The notes under the pieces are model-generated. The model did not search any database. It had not been told where the DNA came from and saw nothing but the letters and a program-made list of their open reading frames with translations. Positions 35,562 to 43,879 of a stretch of 64,000 nucleotides of DNA are shown piece after piece. Numbering within the stretch: position 1 is the stretch's first letter; the number at the start of each line of letters is the position of its first letter. The position numbers were made by a program, and so were the translations under genes. Source of the stretch: VRUE01 sp963727465 (lineage in GTDB: Bacteria > Actinomycetota > Thermoleophilia > Solirubrobacterales > 70-9); contig CAVSGL010000012.1 in the NCBI GenBank assembly GCA_963727465.1, forward strand, positions 186,001 to 250,000. The letters are read 5' to 3'.

Positions 35562-36560
35562 GTGGGCGCACCAGTCATCTTCTCGGGGATTCAGCCGACC
35601 GGCCGCAAGCACCTCGGCAACTACATCGGCGCGATCCGCCAGTACGTCGAGGGCCAGGAGCGCGGCGAGCCGGCGATCTACTGCATCGTCGACCTGCACG
35701 CGATCTCGGTCGCCTACGACCCGGCCGAGCTGCGCGAGCGGCTCTACGACACGACCGCGATCCTGCTCGCCGCCGGCCTCGATCCCGAGCGCTGCATCCT
35801 CTTCCGCCAGTCCGACGTGCGCGAGCACACCGAGCTGACCTGGCTGCTCTCCGCGGTCACCGCCCACGGCGACCTCAACCGGATGCACCAGTTCAAGGAC
35901 AAGTCGGCGCGCCAGCAGGAGCTCGCGTCCGCGGCGCTCTTCTTCTACCCGGTGCTGATGGCCGCCGACGTGCTCGCCTACCGCGCCACCGAGGTCCCGG
36001 TCGGCGACGACCAGCGCCAGCACGTCGAGCTGATGCGGGAGATCGCCCGCCGCTTCAACGAGCGTTTCGGCGAGACGCTGGTGGTGCCGGAGCTGCGGAT
36101 CCCCGAGGTCGGCGCGCGGGTCATGGACCTCCAGGAGCCCGAGCGGAAGATGTCGACCACCGGCGGTACCCCGTCCGGGACGATCCTCGTCCTCGACGAG
36201 GAGGCGTCGATCCGCAAGAAGGTCGGCTCGGCCGTCACCGACTCCGGACGCGAGATCGTGCGCAGCCCCGACAAGCCCGGCGTGACCAACCTGATCGACC
36301 TGCTCGCGGTCGCCCGCGGGGTCGAGCCGGAGGCGATCGAGCGCGAGTTCGCGGACGCCGGCTACGGCGACTTCAAGCAGGCGGTCGGCGAGGGCGTGGT
36401 GGAGATGCTGACCCGTGTGCGCGAGCGCTATGCCGAGCTGCGGCCCGACGAGGCGGCCCTGGATGAGATCCTCGCGCTGGGCGCGGAGAAGGCGCGTGCC
36501 CTCGCCGCCCCGGTCGTCGCCGACGTGCGCGAACGGATGGGCTTCGGGTCCGCCGCTTAG
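35562..36560 (+). CDS. trpS: Tryptophanyl-tRNA synthetase
   Basis: 332 residues, normal for bacterial TrpRS. Class I signatures: the HIGH equivalent in SGIQPTGRKHLGNYIGA, the Trp pocket region (FFYPVLMAADVLAY) with GDDQRQHVELMREI, and the KMSKS loop written as RKMSTT. Catalyses Trp-tRNA formation. GTG start decided by the -10 box. The stop codon lies within the -10 box of scpA. Confidence 0.97.
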   Translation: MGAPVIFSGIQPTGRKHLGNYIGAIRQYVEGQERGEPAIYCIVDLHAISVAYDPAELRERLYDTTAILLAAGLDPERCILFRQSDVREHTELTWLLSAVTAHGDLNRMHQFKDKSARQQELASAALFFYPVLMAADVLAYRATEVPVGDDQRQHVELMREIARRFNERFGETLVVPELRIPEVGARVMDLQEPERKMSTTGGTPSGTILVLDEEASIRKKVGSAVTDSGREIVRSPDKPGVTNLIDLLAVARGVEPEAIEREFADAGYGDFKQAVGEGVVEMLTRVRERYAELRPDEAALDEILALGAEKARALAAPVVADVRERMGFGSAA

Positions 36561-36563
36561 TCT
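36558..36563 (+). promoter_or_regulatory. -10 box of leaderless scpA, overlapping the trpS stop
   Basis: TAGTCT: its first three bases are the trpS stop codon, and the scpA ATG follows six bases later. Confidence 0.5.
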
Positions 36564-36569
36564 TTGGCG

Positions 36570-37304
36570 ATGGCCGTAGCCGACCTCGACCTCGAGCTCG
36601 ACGTCTTCGCCGGGCCGTTCGATCTGCTGATCGCGATCCTCCTGCGCGAGGAGGTCGATCTGCTGGAGGTCGAGCTGGGCGAGGTCGTCGTCGCCTACAT
36701 CGAGCACCTCGAGCACGAGGGTGAGCTGGAGCTCGAGGTGGCGACCGAGTTCCTCGTCCTGATCGCCTCGCTGCTGGAGCTGAAGTCGCGCCTGCTGCTG
36801 CCCGGCGCCGACCCGGAGCTGGAGGAGATGGGTCCCGAGGAGGCGGTCGAGGAGCTGCTCGCGCGGCTGCTCGAGTACCGCCGCTACCGCGGCGCGGCGG
36901 CGGCGCTCGGCGAGCGCTTCGAGGCGGCGCGCGGCTACCTCTACCGCAGCGCGCCGCTGCCCCCGGGCCTGCGGCGGGTCGCGGTCGAGGCGGCGGTCGC
37001 GGTCTACGAGCCGGAGCGGCTCGCCGCGGCGCTGGGCGACCTGCTGACCGTGCCGCCGCCGGTCGACGTCAGCCATATCCGCCCGACCGTCTCGCTGGAG
37101 CGGCGCCTGCGCGCGCTGCGCGACGCGCTCGCGGGCCGCACGAGCATCGACTTCGACGAGCAGTTCGGCGGCGAGGACCGGCTGACGCAGGCGGTGACGC
37201 TGTTCGCCCTGCTCGAGCTCTACCGCAAGGGCGAGATCACCTGGAAGCAGAGCGAGCCACTCGGCCCGATCGAGATCCTGCGCGCGGAGGCGAGCACGGG
37301 GTGA
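36570..37304 (+). CDS. scpA: Segregation and condensation protein A
   Basis: 244 residues. Kleisin subunit that bridges the SMC dimer. The N-terminal motif DVFAGPFDLLIAILLREEVDLLEVELGEVV (quoted in pieces: FAGPFDLLIAILL) and the acidic, Leu-rich middle are typical; the C-terminal winged helix ends in YRKGEITWKQSEPLGPI. The ATG at 36570 is preferred over the TTG six bases upstream because it fits the -10 spacing. Overlaps scpB (GTGA). smc is not in the window. Confidence 0.94.
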   Translation: MAVADLDLELDVFAGPFDLLIAILLREEVDLLEVELGEVVVAYIEHLEHEGELELEVATEFLVLIASLLELKSRLLLPGADPELEEMGPEEAVEELLARLLEYRRYRGAAAALGERFEAARGYLYRSAPLPPGLRRVAVEAAVAVYEPERLAAALGDLLTVPPPVDVSHIRPTVSLERRLRALRDALAGRTSIDFDEQFGGEDRLTQAVTLFALLELYRKGEITWKQSEPLGPIEILRAEASTG

Positions 37305-37873
37305 GCGACCTGAGCCGCACGATCGAGGCGCTGCTCTTCCTCTCTCCGCAGGCGGTCAGCCTGCCGGATCTGGTCGAGGCGACCGAGGCGACCGAGGGCC
37401 AGGTTGCGGAGGCGATCGAGGTCTTGCGGGAGGACCTCGCCGAGGGCAGGCGCGGCGTCGTGCTGCGCGAGGTCGCGGGCGGCTTCGCGCTTGCCAGCGA
37501 TCCGTCCAGCGAGGACGCCGCGCGCCGCCTGCTCGCCAAACCGCGCACGCCGCCGCTCACGCAGGCGCAGGCCGAGACCCTGGCGATCGTCGCCTACCTA
37601 CAGCCGGTCTCGCGGCCTGAGGTGGCGCGCATCCGCGGGGTCTCCTCGGAGTCGGCGGTGCAGACGCTCTCCGAGCGCGGCCTGATCGAGGAGTCCGGCC
37701 GCTCGCAGTTCGGCGCGGCGCTGTTCAAGACGACCGAGCTGTTCGAACGGCTCTTCGGCCTCTCCGGCCTCGACCAGTTGCCCGACCCGGCGCAGTTCGA
37801 CCCGACGCCCGAGGACGAGCGCGAGCTGCGCGAGCGGCTGCTCAAGGCGGGGGAGCAACGTGCTGAGCCTTGA
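37301..37873 (+). CDS. scpB: Segregation and condensation protein B
   Basis: 190 residues with two winged-helix units: TIEALLFLSPQAVSLPDLVE at the start, and LTQAQAETLAIVAYLQPVSR followed by IRGVSSESAVQTLSERGLIE in the second half, the family signature. ScpB dimers bind ScpA in the condensin complex. Coupled to scpA by GTGA overlap. An inverted repeat follows immediately. Confidence 0.95.
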   Translation: MSDLSRTIEALLFLSPQAVSLPDLVEATEATEGQVAEAIEVLREDLAEGRRGVVLREVAGGFALASDPSSEDAARRLLAKPRTPPLTQAQAETLAIVAYLQPVSRPEVARIRGVSSESAVQTLSERGLIEESGRSQFGAALFKTTELFERLFGLSGLDQLPDPAQFDPTPEDERELRERLLKAGEQRAEP

Positions 37874-37874
37874 T

Positions 37875-37940
37875 GGGGGACGAGGGAGGCCCCGTCGGAG
37901 CAACAGCGGGGAGGCTCCGCCGGGGCCTCCCTCGTCCCCC
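37875..37940. repeat. Long-armed nested inverted repeat between scpB and rluB
   Basis: Perfect 19-bp arms 37875-37893 and 37922-37940, with an inner CGGAGC/GCTCCG stem. It starts two bases after scpB and ends two bases before the rluB GTG, filling the whole gap. If rluB is made from the scpAB transcript, its start would sit beside a very stable hairpin. Confidence 0.8.
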
Positions 37941-37942
37941 TC

Positions 37943-38656
37943 GTGAGGCTCGCCAAGTTCCTCGCGCACGGAGGAGTCGCCTCTCGGCGGAAAGCTGAGG
38001 AAATTGTGGGGGCTGGACGCGTGACGGTGGATGGGGAGGTCGCGACGGATCCTGCGCGGGACGTGGGGGAGGGGGACGACGTGCGGGTCGACGGCGAGGT
38101 CGTCGGAGTCGAGGGGCGGGAGGTCTGGGCGGTGAACAAGCCGGCCGGGGTGGTTTCGACGGCGCGGGAGCCGGGGGCGCGTCCGGCGGTGGTCGAGCTG
38201 GTCGACTCGGAGGCGCGGCTCTACCCGGTTGGGCGGCTCGATGCCGACTCGACCGGCCTCCTGCTGCTGACCAACGACGGCGAGCTGGCCAACCGGCTGA
38301 CGCACCCGCGCTACGAAGTGGCGAAGGCCTACCGGGTCGACCTGCGGCGCCCGCCGAGCGAGGCGGACCTGCGGCGCCTGGGGGGCGGGGTGGAGCTGGA
38401 GGACGGGATGACGGCGCCCGCGGAGGTGCGGCGGCTCGGCGAGCGCAAGGTCGAGATCGTCCTGCGCGAAGGCCGCAACAGGCAGGTGCGGCGCATGGCC
38501 GAGTCGGTCGGCAACGAGGTGGTCGCGCTACAGCGGGTGCGCTTCGGCCCGGTCGAGCTCGGCGATCTCGCCGAGGGCCGAGCCCGCCGCCTCTCCGCCA
38601 CGGAGGTCTCCCAGCTCCGCGAACTTCCCGCCGACGGGCCTAAAACCACCCAATAG
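37943..38656 (+). CDS. rluB: 23S rRNA pseudouridine synthase B
   Basis: 237 residues. An S4 RNA-binding domain (RLAKFLAHGGVASRRKAEEI) precedes the RsuA/RluB catalytic domain, with the catalytic Asp in PVGRLDADSTGLLLLTNDG and the motifs HPRYEVAKAYRV and EGRNRQVRRMAESVG. It modifies 23S rRNA near U2605 (E. coli numbering). The gene is followed by aroH in the same direction, an order seen in other actinobacteria as scpA-scpB-rluB-cmk-der; here the aromatic genes lie in between. The last nine codons are supplied by a palindromic element. Confidence 0.94.
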   Translation: MRLAKFLAHGGVASRRKAEEIVGAGRVTVDGEVATDPARDVGEGDDVRVDGEVVGVEGREVWAVNKPAGVVSTAREPGARPAVVELVDSEARLYPVGRLDADSTGLLLLTNDGELANRLTHPRYEVAKAYRVDLRRPPSEADLRRLGGGVELEDGMTAPAEVRRLGERKVEIVLREGRNRQVRRMAESVGNEVVALQRVRFGPVELGDLAEGRARRLSATEVSQLRELPADGPKTTQ

Positions 38657-38680
38657 GGCGTATTCGAGGCCCGTCGGCGG
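38627..38680. repeat. Palindromic element, copy 2 (overlaps rluB 3' end)
   Basis: 14-bp arms 38628-38641 and 38667-38680 (CCGCCGACGGGCCT with complement). The left arm and centre encode the last residues and the stop of rluB. It aligns with the reverse complement of the murC copy across the arms, the CTA start of the loop, the CCC-4-GGG centre and GGGCGTATT. Confidence 0.8.
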
Positions 38681-38714
38681 TTCCGAGGACGGTGGGTTTT
38701 GGGAAGATGCGCAT

Positions 38715-39098
38715 GTGAGCAGCAACGGGAAGGAGAGGCTCTTCGCGGTGCGGGGAGCGGTGCAGGTCGACGAGAACGACGCCGAGTCGATTGCCGCCGC
38801 GACCACCGAGCTGATGCGTGAGCTGCTCGAGCGCAACGAGCTCGAGCCCGCCTCGATCGTCAGCTGCCTGTTCACGACCACCGACGATCTCGACGCCGAG
38901 TTCCCGGCCGCTGCGGCGCGCGAGCTCGGACTCGAGGCCGTGCCGCTGCTCTGTTGTCGAGAGATCCCCGTGCCGGGCTCGATGCCGCGGGTGATCCGGG
39001 CGATGGTGCATTACTACGCGCCGCCCACACACACGACAACCCACGCCTACCTCGGAGCCACGCAGGGGCTGCGCTCGGATCTCCACGCTGCTCAGTAG
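38715..39098 (+). CDS. aroH: Chorismate mutase, AroH type
   Basis: 127 residues. Monofunctional AroH fold, as in Bacillus, converting chorismate to prephenate for Phe and Tyr. Active-site pattern: RGAVQVDENDAESI at the N-terminus, SCLFTTTDDLDAEFPAAAAR and CREIPVPGSMPRVIRAMVHY with the key Glu and Arg. GTG start at 38715, with a GAAGAT -10-like box six bases upstream. Next to hisC and tyrA. Confidence 0.95.
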   Translation: MSSNGKERLFAVRGAVQVDENDAESIAAATTELMRELLERNELEPASIVSCLFTTTDDLDAEFPAAAARELGLEAVPLLCCREIPVPGSMPRVIRAMVHYYAPPTHTTTHAYLGATQGLRSDLHAAQ

Positions 39099-39143
39099 AG
39101 GTCAGCGCCGCCCGCGCGCGCCCTCGTAGGCAACAATGAGTCG

Positions 39144-40238
39144 ATGACCGTCACCTTCGCCGAGAAGCTCGCCCGCATCCCCGGCTACCAGGCCGGCGTG
39201 CCCACGGGCCAGGCGCCGGAGGCGATCGCGGCCGGTGAGATCGCCCAGCTCGCCTCCAACGAGTCGTCCTTCCCGCCGCACCCGAAGGTGGTCGAGGCGA
39301 TCCGCGAGGCGGCGGGCGCGATGAACCGCTACCCGGATCCCGATGCGACCCTGCTGCGCCGCCGCATCGCCGAGCGCTACGAGACCGAGCCCGGCCGGGT
39401 CGCCGTCGGCAACGGCTCCTGCGAGCTCCTGCTCGCCGCCGCCGAGGCGCTCTGCGAGCCCGGCGCCGAGATCGTCCACGCCTGGCCCTCCTTCTCGATG
39501 TACCCGCACATGGCGGCGATGACCGGGGCGCGCGAGATCCGCGTGCCGCTGGCCGCGGGCGAGGTCCACGACCTCGATGCGATGGCCGCCGAGATCACCG
39601 CGGCGACCCAGATGGTGGTCGTCTGCAATCCCAACAACCCGACCGGGACCTACCTCCCGGCGGCCGAGGTCGCCGCCTTCTGCGCACGCGTCCCCGACCA
39701 CGTGACGATCGTCCTCGACGAGGCCTACATCGAGTTCCAGACGGTCGACGACCCCGACGCGACGGTCGACCTGCTCGCCGAGTTCCCCAACCTGGTCGCG
39801 CTGCGCACCTTCAGCAAGATCTACGGCCTCGCCGGCCTGCGGGTCGGCTTCGCGCTCGGCTCGGCCAAGTTCCGCGCCGCGGTCGACGCGGTGCGCCAGC
39901 CGTTCAGCGTCAACGCGCTCGCCCAGGCGGCGGCCGCCGAGGCGGTCCTGCACCAGGACGACGTCGAGCGCCGGGTCGAGCGCACGCTGATCGAGCGTGT
40001 CCGGGTCGAGGACGGCCTGCGCGAACTCGGCCTGATCACGGCCGAGACCCAGACCAACTTCTCCTGGATCGACCTCGGCGAGGCCGCCGAGCAGGAGGTC
40101 GTCGCCGCGCTGACCGAGCAGTCGATCGCCGTCCGCCCCGGCACCCCCCTGGGCGACCCCGGCCACATCCGGGTCAGCTACGGCACCCCCGCCGAGAACG
40201 AGCGCTTCCTGGCGGCGATCGCCGAACTCGTCGGCTGA
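39144..40238 (+). CDS. hisC: HisC-type aminotransferase (histidinol-phosphate/aromatic)
   Basis: 364 residues, PLP fold-type I. Motifs: LASNESSFPPHPKV, NRYPDPDATLLRRRIA, VVCNPNNPTGTYLP, VLDEAYIEF and the PLP Lys in RTFSKIYGLAGLRVGFA. The family includes histidinol-phosphate and aromatic aminotransferases. Its place between aroH and aroG-tyrA suggests that it transaminates phenylpyruvate or hydroxyphenylpyruvate, perhaps as well as histidinol phosphate. This cannot be settled from sequence. A terminator follows. Confidence 0.88.
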   Translation: MTVTFAEKLARIPGYQAGVPTGQAPEAIAAGEIAQLASNESSFPPHPKVVEAIREAAGAMNRYPDPDATLLRRRIAERYETEPGRVAVGNGSCELLLAAAEALCEPGAEIVHAWPSFSMYPHMAAMTGAREIRVPLAAGEVHDLDAMAAEITAATQMVVVCNPNNPTGTYLPAAEVAAFCARVPDHVTIVLDEAYIEFQTVDDPDATVDLLAEFPNLVALRTFSKIYGLAGLRVGFALGSAKFRAAVDAVRQPFSVNALAQAAAAEAVLHQDDVERRVERTLIERVRVEDGLRELGLITAETQTNFSWIDLGEAAEQEVVAALTEQSIAVRPGTPLGDPGHIRVSYGTPAENERFLAAIAELVG

Positions 40239-40253
40239 GCGCCGTTTGACCGT

Positions 40254-40282
40254 CTGTCGAGCGCACGCCCATGTCTCGACAG
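40254..40282 (+). terminator. Hairpin after hisC
   Basis: CTGTCGAG (40254-40261) pairs perfectly with CTCGACAG (40275-40282) around a 13-base loop, about 15 bases after the hisC stop. Confidence 0.6.
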
Positions 40283-40331
40283 TCGCATTCTCCCGCCGTG
40301 CTTGCGTTTGGCATTGGACGTATTTTAAGAA

Positions 40332-40366
40332 ACAACGGACATATATACCCTCTACAATGGACATAT
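40332..40366 (+). promoter_or_regulatory. Direct-repeat operator and -10 box of mntA-hepT
   Basis: ACAACGGACATAT (40332-40344) and ACAATGGACATAT (40354-40366) match in 12 of 13 bases and lie 22 bp apart, two helical turns. The second contains most of the TACAAT -10 box (40353-40358) and reaches the ATG at 40365. Binding here would block transcription, so autoregulation by the HTH of the first gene is likely. Confidence 0.65.
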
Positions 40367-40922
40367 GAATAGGCTGAGTCTTCTCGCTGACGAGGTTGGC
40401 GTCAACGAGCGCACGTTGCGACGTGCGGTGAACGAGGGAACCCTCAAAGCGAGCCGGCCCTCGCCACGAGTTCTCGAGTTGCCGCTTTCGGAGAGCCTTT
40501 ACATCCGGCGGCGTTGGCGGTTGATTGCGAAGCTCAGGGCTGTCTTGCGAACGGAGCGCAACGTCCGGCTCGCATTCCTCTTTGGCTCCGCTGCCCGAGG
40601 CGAAGACGCCGAGCAGAGCGATGTCGACGTGATTGTGGACCTGCGCGACCCGAGCCTGGAGCGGGTTCTCGACCTCGAGCGGAAGCTGGAAGCCGCCGTC
40701 TGCAAGTCGGCTGACGTGATTCGCCTGCAGGACGTGGAAGACGACCCGACGTTTCTTGCAAACGCTCTCGACGCGGGGCGCGTGCTCGTCGACCGTCACG
40801 GGGCCTGGCCCGGTCTGACCGCCCGCCTGCCCGGGCTGAGGCGCAGGGGCGCGAGGCGAGACGCCAAACGTAAGCGTGACGCTCTGGCTGGTATCGACAG
40901 GTTCTTGGCGGCGAGAAGATGA
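40365..40922 (+). CDS. MntA-type nucleotidyltransferase antitoxin with N-terminal HTH
   Basis: 185 residues. Residues 4-50 look like a small HTH (LLADEVGVNERTLRRAVNEG). Residues 60-150 are a minimal nucleotidyltransferase with the full GSX10DXD motif: G74-S75 in LFGSAARGEDAEQ, then D86 and D88 in SDVDVIVD. In the MntA-HepT system this enzyme AMPylates the toxin tyrosine. The extra HTH is unusual for MntA and fits the direct-repeat operator upstream. The basic tail (about residues 155-185) may contact nucleic acid. Coupled to the toxin gene by ATGA. Confidence 0.8.
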   Translation: MNRLSLLADEVGVNERTLRRAVNEGTLKASRPSPRVLELPLSESLYIRRRWRLIAKLRAVLRTERNVRLAFLFGSAARGEDAEQSDVDVIVDLRDPSLERVLDLERKLEAAVCKSADVIRLQDVEDDPTFLANALDAGRVLVDRHGAWPGLTARLPGLRRRGARRDAKRKRDALAGIDRFLAARR

Positions 40923-41440
40923 GCATGGACGACCTGCGCAAGGTCGATCGACAGCGCCTGGTCCGCCGCATCGTCGGTCATCTGGAGGACTTCCCTCGCC
41001 AGGTCGCAGCGCTCGAATCCGCCATGGCCGAGTTCGGTGAAGACTTCGATCTCGTCCGGTTCAAGGAGGCCTACGACGCCGTGGACGATCCAAGAACCTA
41101 CAACCGCGTCCAGAGTGTCGAAAGGGCCCTCGGGCGGGTGCAGAACTACCTGACCGATCTGGTCGTCGACGGCGTTCGGTTGGCAGGGCTTCCGATCGGA
41201 AGGCGCACCGAAGGAGATTCGAAGGCGAAGCCATACTTCGACGCGCTGCGAGAGGGAAAGGTCATCGACGCCGATGTCTGCGCGCGGCTCGAGGACGGAC
41301 AGAAGGCTCGCTCTCGACTCGAGCACCAGTATCTGGGGATGCCTGCCGGGGACGTCCATCGAGCGGCTGCGACGATTAGGAGGACGGCCGACGATCTCAT
41401 CGCCTCCTACCGTGCATGGATCGAGCCGTACCTCGACTAA
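40919..41440 (+). CDS. HepT-type HEPN ribonuclease toxin
   Basis: 173 residues, all-helical. The diagnostic RX4HXY motif is present as R131-SRLE-H136-Q-Y138. In HepT the Arg and His cleave RNA, and the Tyr is the residue AMPylated by MntA. The protein is longer than typical HepT (130-145 residues). It follows mntA with a four-base overlap. A second ATG lies six bases downstream. The pair interrupts the aromatic gene cluster, which suggests it was inserted. Confidence 0.8.
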   Translation: MSMDDLRKVDRQRLVRRIVGHLEDFPRQVAALESAMAEFGEDFDLVRFKEAYDAVDDPRTYNRVQSVERALGRVQNYLTDLVVDGVRLAGLPIGRRTEGDSKAKPYFDALREGKVIDADVCARLEDGQKARSRLEHQYLGMPAGDVHRAAATIRRTADDLIASYRAWIEPYLD

Positions 41441-41444
41441 TTCC

Positions 41445-41489
41445 GTCTCGCCTGCTACAAAGTCAGGCGATGAAGCGAACAGGCGAGAC
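41445..41489 (+). terminator. Terminator of the mntA-hepT module
   Basis: Perfect 10-bp arms GTCTCGCCTG (41445-41454) and CAGGCGAGAC (41480-41489), starting five bases after the hepT stop. Confidence 0.6.
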
Positions 41490-41692
41490 CGCGAGCAGCA
41501 TGTGCGCTAGGCGCGCTGCGATCGCCCCTGTCCGCATCTCCTATCTCTGGCGATTTAGCTAGGCGTCCGGCCTGGGCGGCTTCGCGCCGCTTACATAGAG
41601 CGTCTGGCCGGGCGCCGGTTCGAGTGGTTCGCGCGCTTCGCGATGCCCGCGCTCGCATTGCGAGGCCCGCACGGAAAGTAGAGTCCCCCAGA
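41490..41692 (+). promoter_or_regulatory. aroG upstream region
   Basis: About 200 bases without a gene. TAGAGT at 41679-41684 is the likely -10 box of aroG. The rest shows short GC-rich stem-loops. A GGTTCGAGT here looks like a tRNA T loop, but no cloverleaf can be drawn around it. Confidence 0.4.
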
Positions 41693-41713
41693 GTGGAGAA
41701 AGGCGAAGGAAAA

Positions 41714-42796
41714 ATGTTCATCGGAATGCGGGAGGAGGCGCGGGACCGGGTTCGCGACCAGCGGATCGAGCGCGTGGTCGAGCTGGTCTCGCCGGAAGCG
41801 CTGCTCGGCGACCTGCCGCTCGGCGAGCAGCGCGAGCAGATCGTGGTCAAAGGGCGGCAGGACACGGAGAACGTGCTCGAACGGGTCGACGACCGGCTGC
41901 TGGTGGTGGTCGGGCCGTGCAGCGTGCACGACCCCGAGGCGGCGCTCGAGTACGGCGGGCGGCTGGCGGAGATCGCCGCCGAGCTGGGCGACGACCTGCT
42001 GATCGCGATGCGGGTCTACTTCGAGAAGCCGCGGACGACGACCGGCTGGAAGGGCCTGATCAACGACCCCTATCTGGATGGCTCCTGCGACGTCAACGCC
42101 GGCCTGCGCATGGCGCGCACACTGCTGCTCCAGGTGCTCGACCTCGGCCTGCCGATCGGCTGCGAGTTCCTCGACCCGATCACGCCGCAGTACATCTCGG
42201 ACACGGTCGCCTGGGGAGCGATCGGCGCACGCACGACCGAGAGCCAGATCCACCGCCAGCTCGGCTCCGGCCTCTCGATGCCGATCGGCTTCAAGAACCG
42301 CACCGACGGCAACGTCCAGATCGCGGTCGACGCGGTGCGCGCGGCGGCGGCCCCGCACGCCTTCGCCGGCATCGACGACGCCGGCCGTCCGGCGATCCAC
42401 CACACCGCCGGGAACCCCGATGGGCACATCATCCTGCGCGGCGGCCGCGGCGCGCCCAACTGCGACCCCGAGGGCATCGCGGCGGCGCTGGAGAAGCTCT
42501 CCGGCGCCGGGCTCGCCGAGCGCGTCGTGATCGACGCCTCGCACGACAACAGCGCCAAGGACCCGGAGCGCCAGATCCAGGCGGCGGCGCAGATCGGCGA
42601 TCAGGTCGCCGCCGGCAACGCGGCGATCGTCGGCGTGATGCTCGAGTCCTTCCTGGTCGAGGGCCGGCAGGACCTCGGTGACGGCGAGGGCCTCGTCTAC
42701 GGCCAGTCGATCACCGACCCGTGCATCGACTGGGAGCACACCGTCACCGCGCTGAAGGGGCTGGCGGCGGCTGTACGGACACGGCGCGGCGAATGA
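41714..42796 (+). CDS. aroG: DAHP synthase, class I (AroFGH type)
   Basis: 360 residues. First step of the shikimate pathway: PEP plus erythrose 4-phosphate. Signature blocks: DRLLVVVGPCSVHDPEAAL, MRVYFEKPRTTTGWKGLI, EFLDPITPQYISD, WGAIGARTTESQIHRQLGSG and the metal ligands in VIDASHDNS. This is the E. coli type, not the AroA-II type common in mycobacteria. ATG 41714 has AAGGA just upstream. A GTG at 41693, nine bases after a TAGAGT -10 box, would give a leaderless form seven residues longer. Overlaps tyrA (ATGA). Confidence 0.93.
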   Translation: MFIGMREEARDRVRDQRIERVVELVSPEALLGDLPLGEQREQIVVKGRQDTENVLERVDDRLLVVVGPCSVHDPEAALEYGGRLAEIAAELGDDLLIAMRVYFEKPRTTTGWKGLINDPYLDGSCDVNAGLRMARTLLLQVLDLGLPIGCEFLDPITPQYISDTVAWGAIGARTTESQIHRQLGSGLSMPIGFKNRTDGNVQIAVDAVRAAAAPHAFAGIDDAGRPAIHHTAGNPDGHIILRGGRGAPNCDPEGIAAALEKLSGAGLAERVVIDASHDNSAKDPERQIQAAAQIGDQVAAGNAAIVGVMLESFLVEGRQDLGDGEGLVYGQSITDPCIDWEHTVTALKGLAAAVRTRRGE

Positions 42797-43875
42797 GGGT
42801 GGCCGTCCTCGGGGTGGGCCTGATCGGAGGCTCGATCGGGCTCGCCGCGAGGGAGCGGCTCGACGCCGAGGTGAGCGGCTGGGGGCCGCGCAGGCCGACT
42901 CTGGAGCGGGCGCTGGAGCGGGGCGCGATCGACGTCGCCGCCGACTCGGTGGGAGAGGCCTGCGCCGAGGCCGACATCGTGTTCTGTGCCGGGCCGGTGG
43001 CGTCGCTGCCGGAGCTCGCCGGCGCGGCGCTCGCCGCCGGGGGTCCGGAGACCGTCGTCACCGACGCCGGCTCGACCAAGCGCGGGATCGTCGCCGCGCT
43101 GGGCGAGGACGAGCGCTTCGTCGGCGGCCACCCGCTGGCCGGCGCCGAGACCGCCGGAGTCGACAACGCGCGCGCCGACCTGTTCGAGGACGCGCGTTGG
43201 TACCTGACCCCGAGCGAGCGCACCGGGGGCATCCTCTACGACCGCCTACAGCGGGCGATCGCCGGCCTCGGCGCCCGCCCGCAGGCGATCGACGCCGCCG
43301 CGCACGACCGCCTGATGGCGACCGTCAGCCACCTCCCGCACGTGCTGGCGAACGCGCTCGCCTCGCAGGCGGCGGCGACGCTGACACACGACTCCGAGCG
43401 CCTGCCCGAGGTCGGCCCGAGCTTCCGCGACGCGACCCGCGTCGCCGGCTCCAACCCGGCGATCTGGGGCGACATCTTCAGCGCCAACAGCGACGCGGTG
43501 GTGGCCGCGATCGACGACGCGATCGGCCGCCTGCGCGAGGCCCGCGAGCTGATCGGCTCGGGCGAGCGGGGTGCGATCGAGGCCTGGCACGCCGCGGCGG
43601 GCGCCGACCGGCGCCGGCTGCTGGAAGCGGACGACGCCGCCGGACCGCTGCGCGAGCTGCGCGTCGTCGTCCCCAACCGCCCCGGCGTCTTCGCCGAGCT
43701 GGCGCTGGCGCTGGGCGAGGCCGGGGTCAACATCGAGGACATGGCGCTGCACCCCGCGGCGGACATGCGCTCGGGCGCGATCACCCTCTGGGTCGGCGGC
43801 GACGAGGGGGCCGAGCGCGCCGCGGCGCTGATGCGCGAGCGCGGCCACAGCGTCTCGGTGCTTGCCGGGGAGTAG
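42793..43875 (+). CDS. tyrA: Prephenate dehydrogenase with C-terminal ACT domain
   Basis: 360 residues. NAD-binding GVGLIGGSIGLAAR at the N-terminus, the catalytic VGGHPLAGAETAGVDNAR, and the helical dimerisation domain with HLPHVLANALAS. Residues 288-360 form an ACT domain (LRELRVVVPNRPGVFAELA, cut here, then GVNIEDMALHP), the usual site for feedback inhibition by tyrosine. It makes 4-hydroxyphenylpyruvate, which the nearby HisC-type enzyme could transaminate. ATGA overlap with aroG; four bases to aroA. Confidence 0.95.
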   Translation: MRVAVLGVGLIGGSIGLAARERLDAEVSGWGPRRPTLERALERGAIDVAADSVGEACAEADIVFCAGPVASLPELAGAALAAGGPETVVTDAGSTKRGIVAALGEDERFVGGHPLAGAETAGVDNARADLFEDARWYLTPSERTGGILYDRLQRAIAGLGARPQAIDAAAHDRLMATVSHLPHVLANALASQAAATLTHDSERLPEVGPSFRDATRVAGSNPAIWGDIFSANSDAVVAAIDDAIGRLREARELIGSGERGAIEAWHAAAGADRRRLLEADDAAGPLRELRVVVPNRPGVFAELALALGEAGVNIEDMALHPAADMRSGAITLWVGGDEGAERAAALMRERGHSVSVLAGE

Positions 43876-43879
43876 CGGG

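Noticed and set aside
41555..41640. tRNA gene suggested by GGTTCGAGT
   Set aside because: No acceptor stem or cloverleaf pairing can be drawn, and no discriminator/CCA context.
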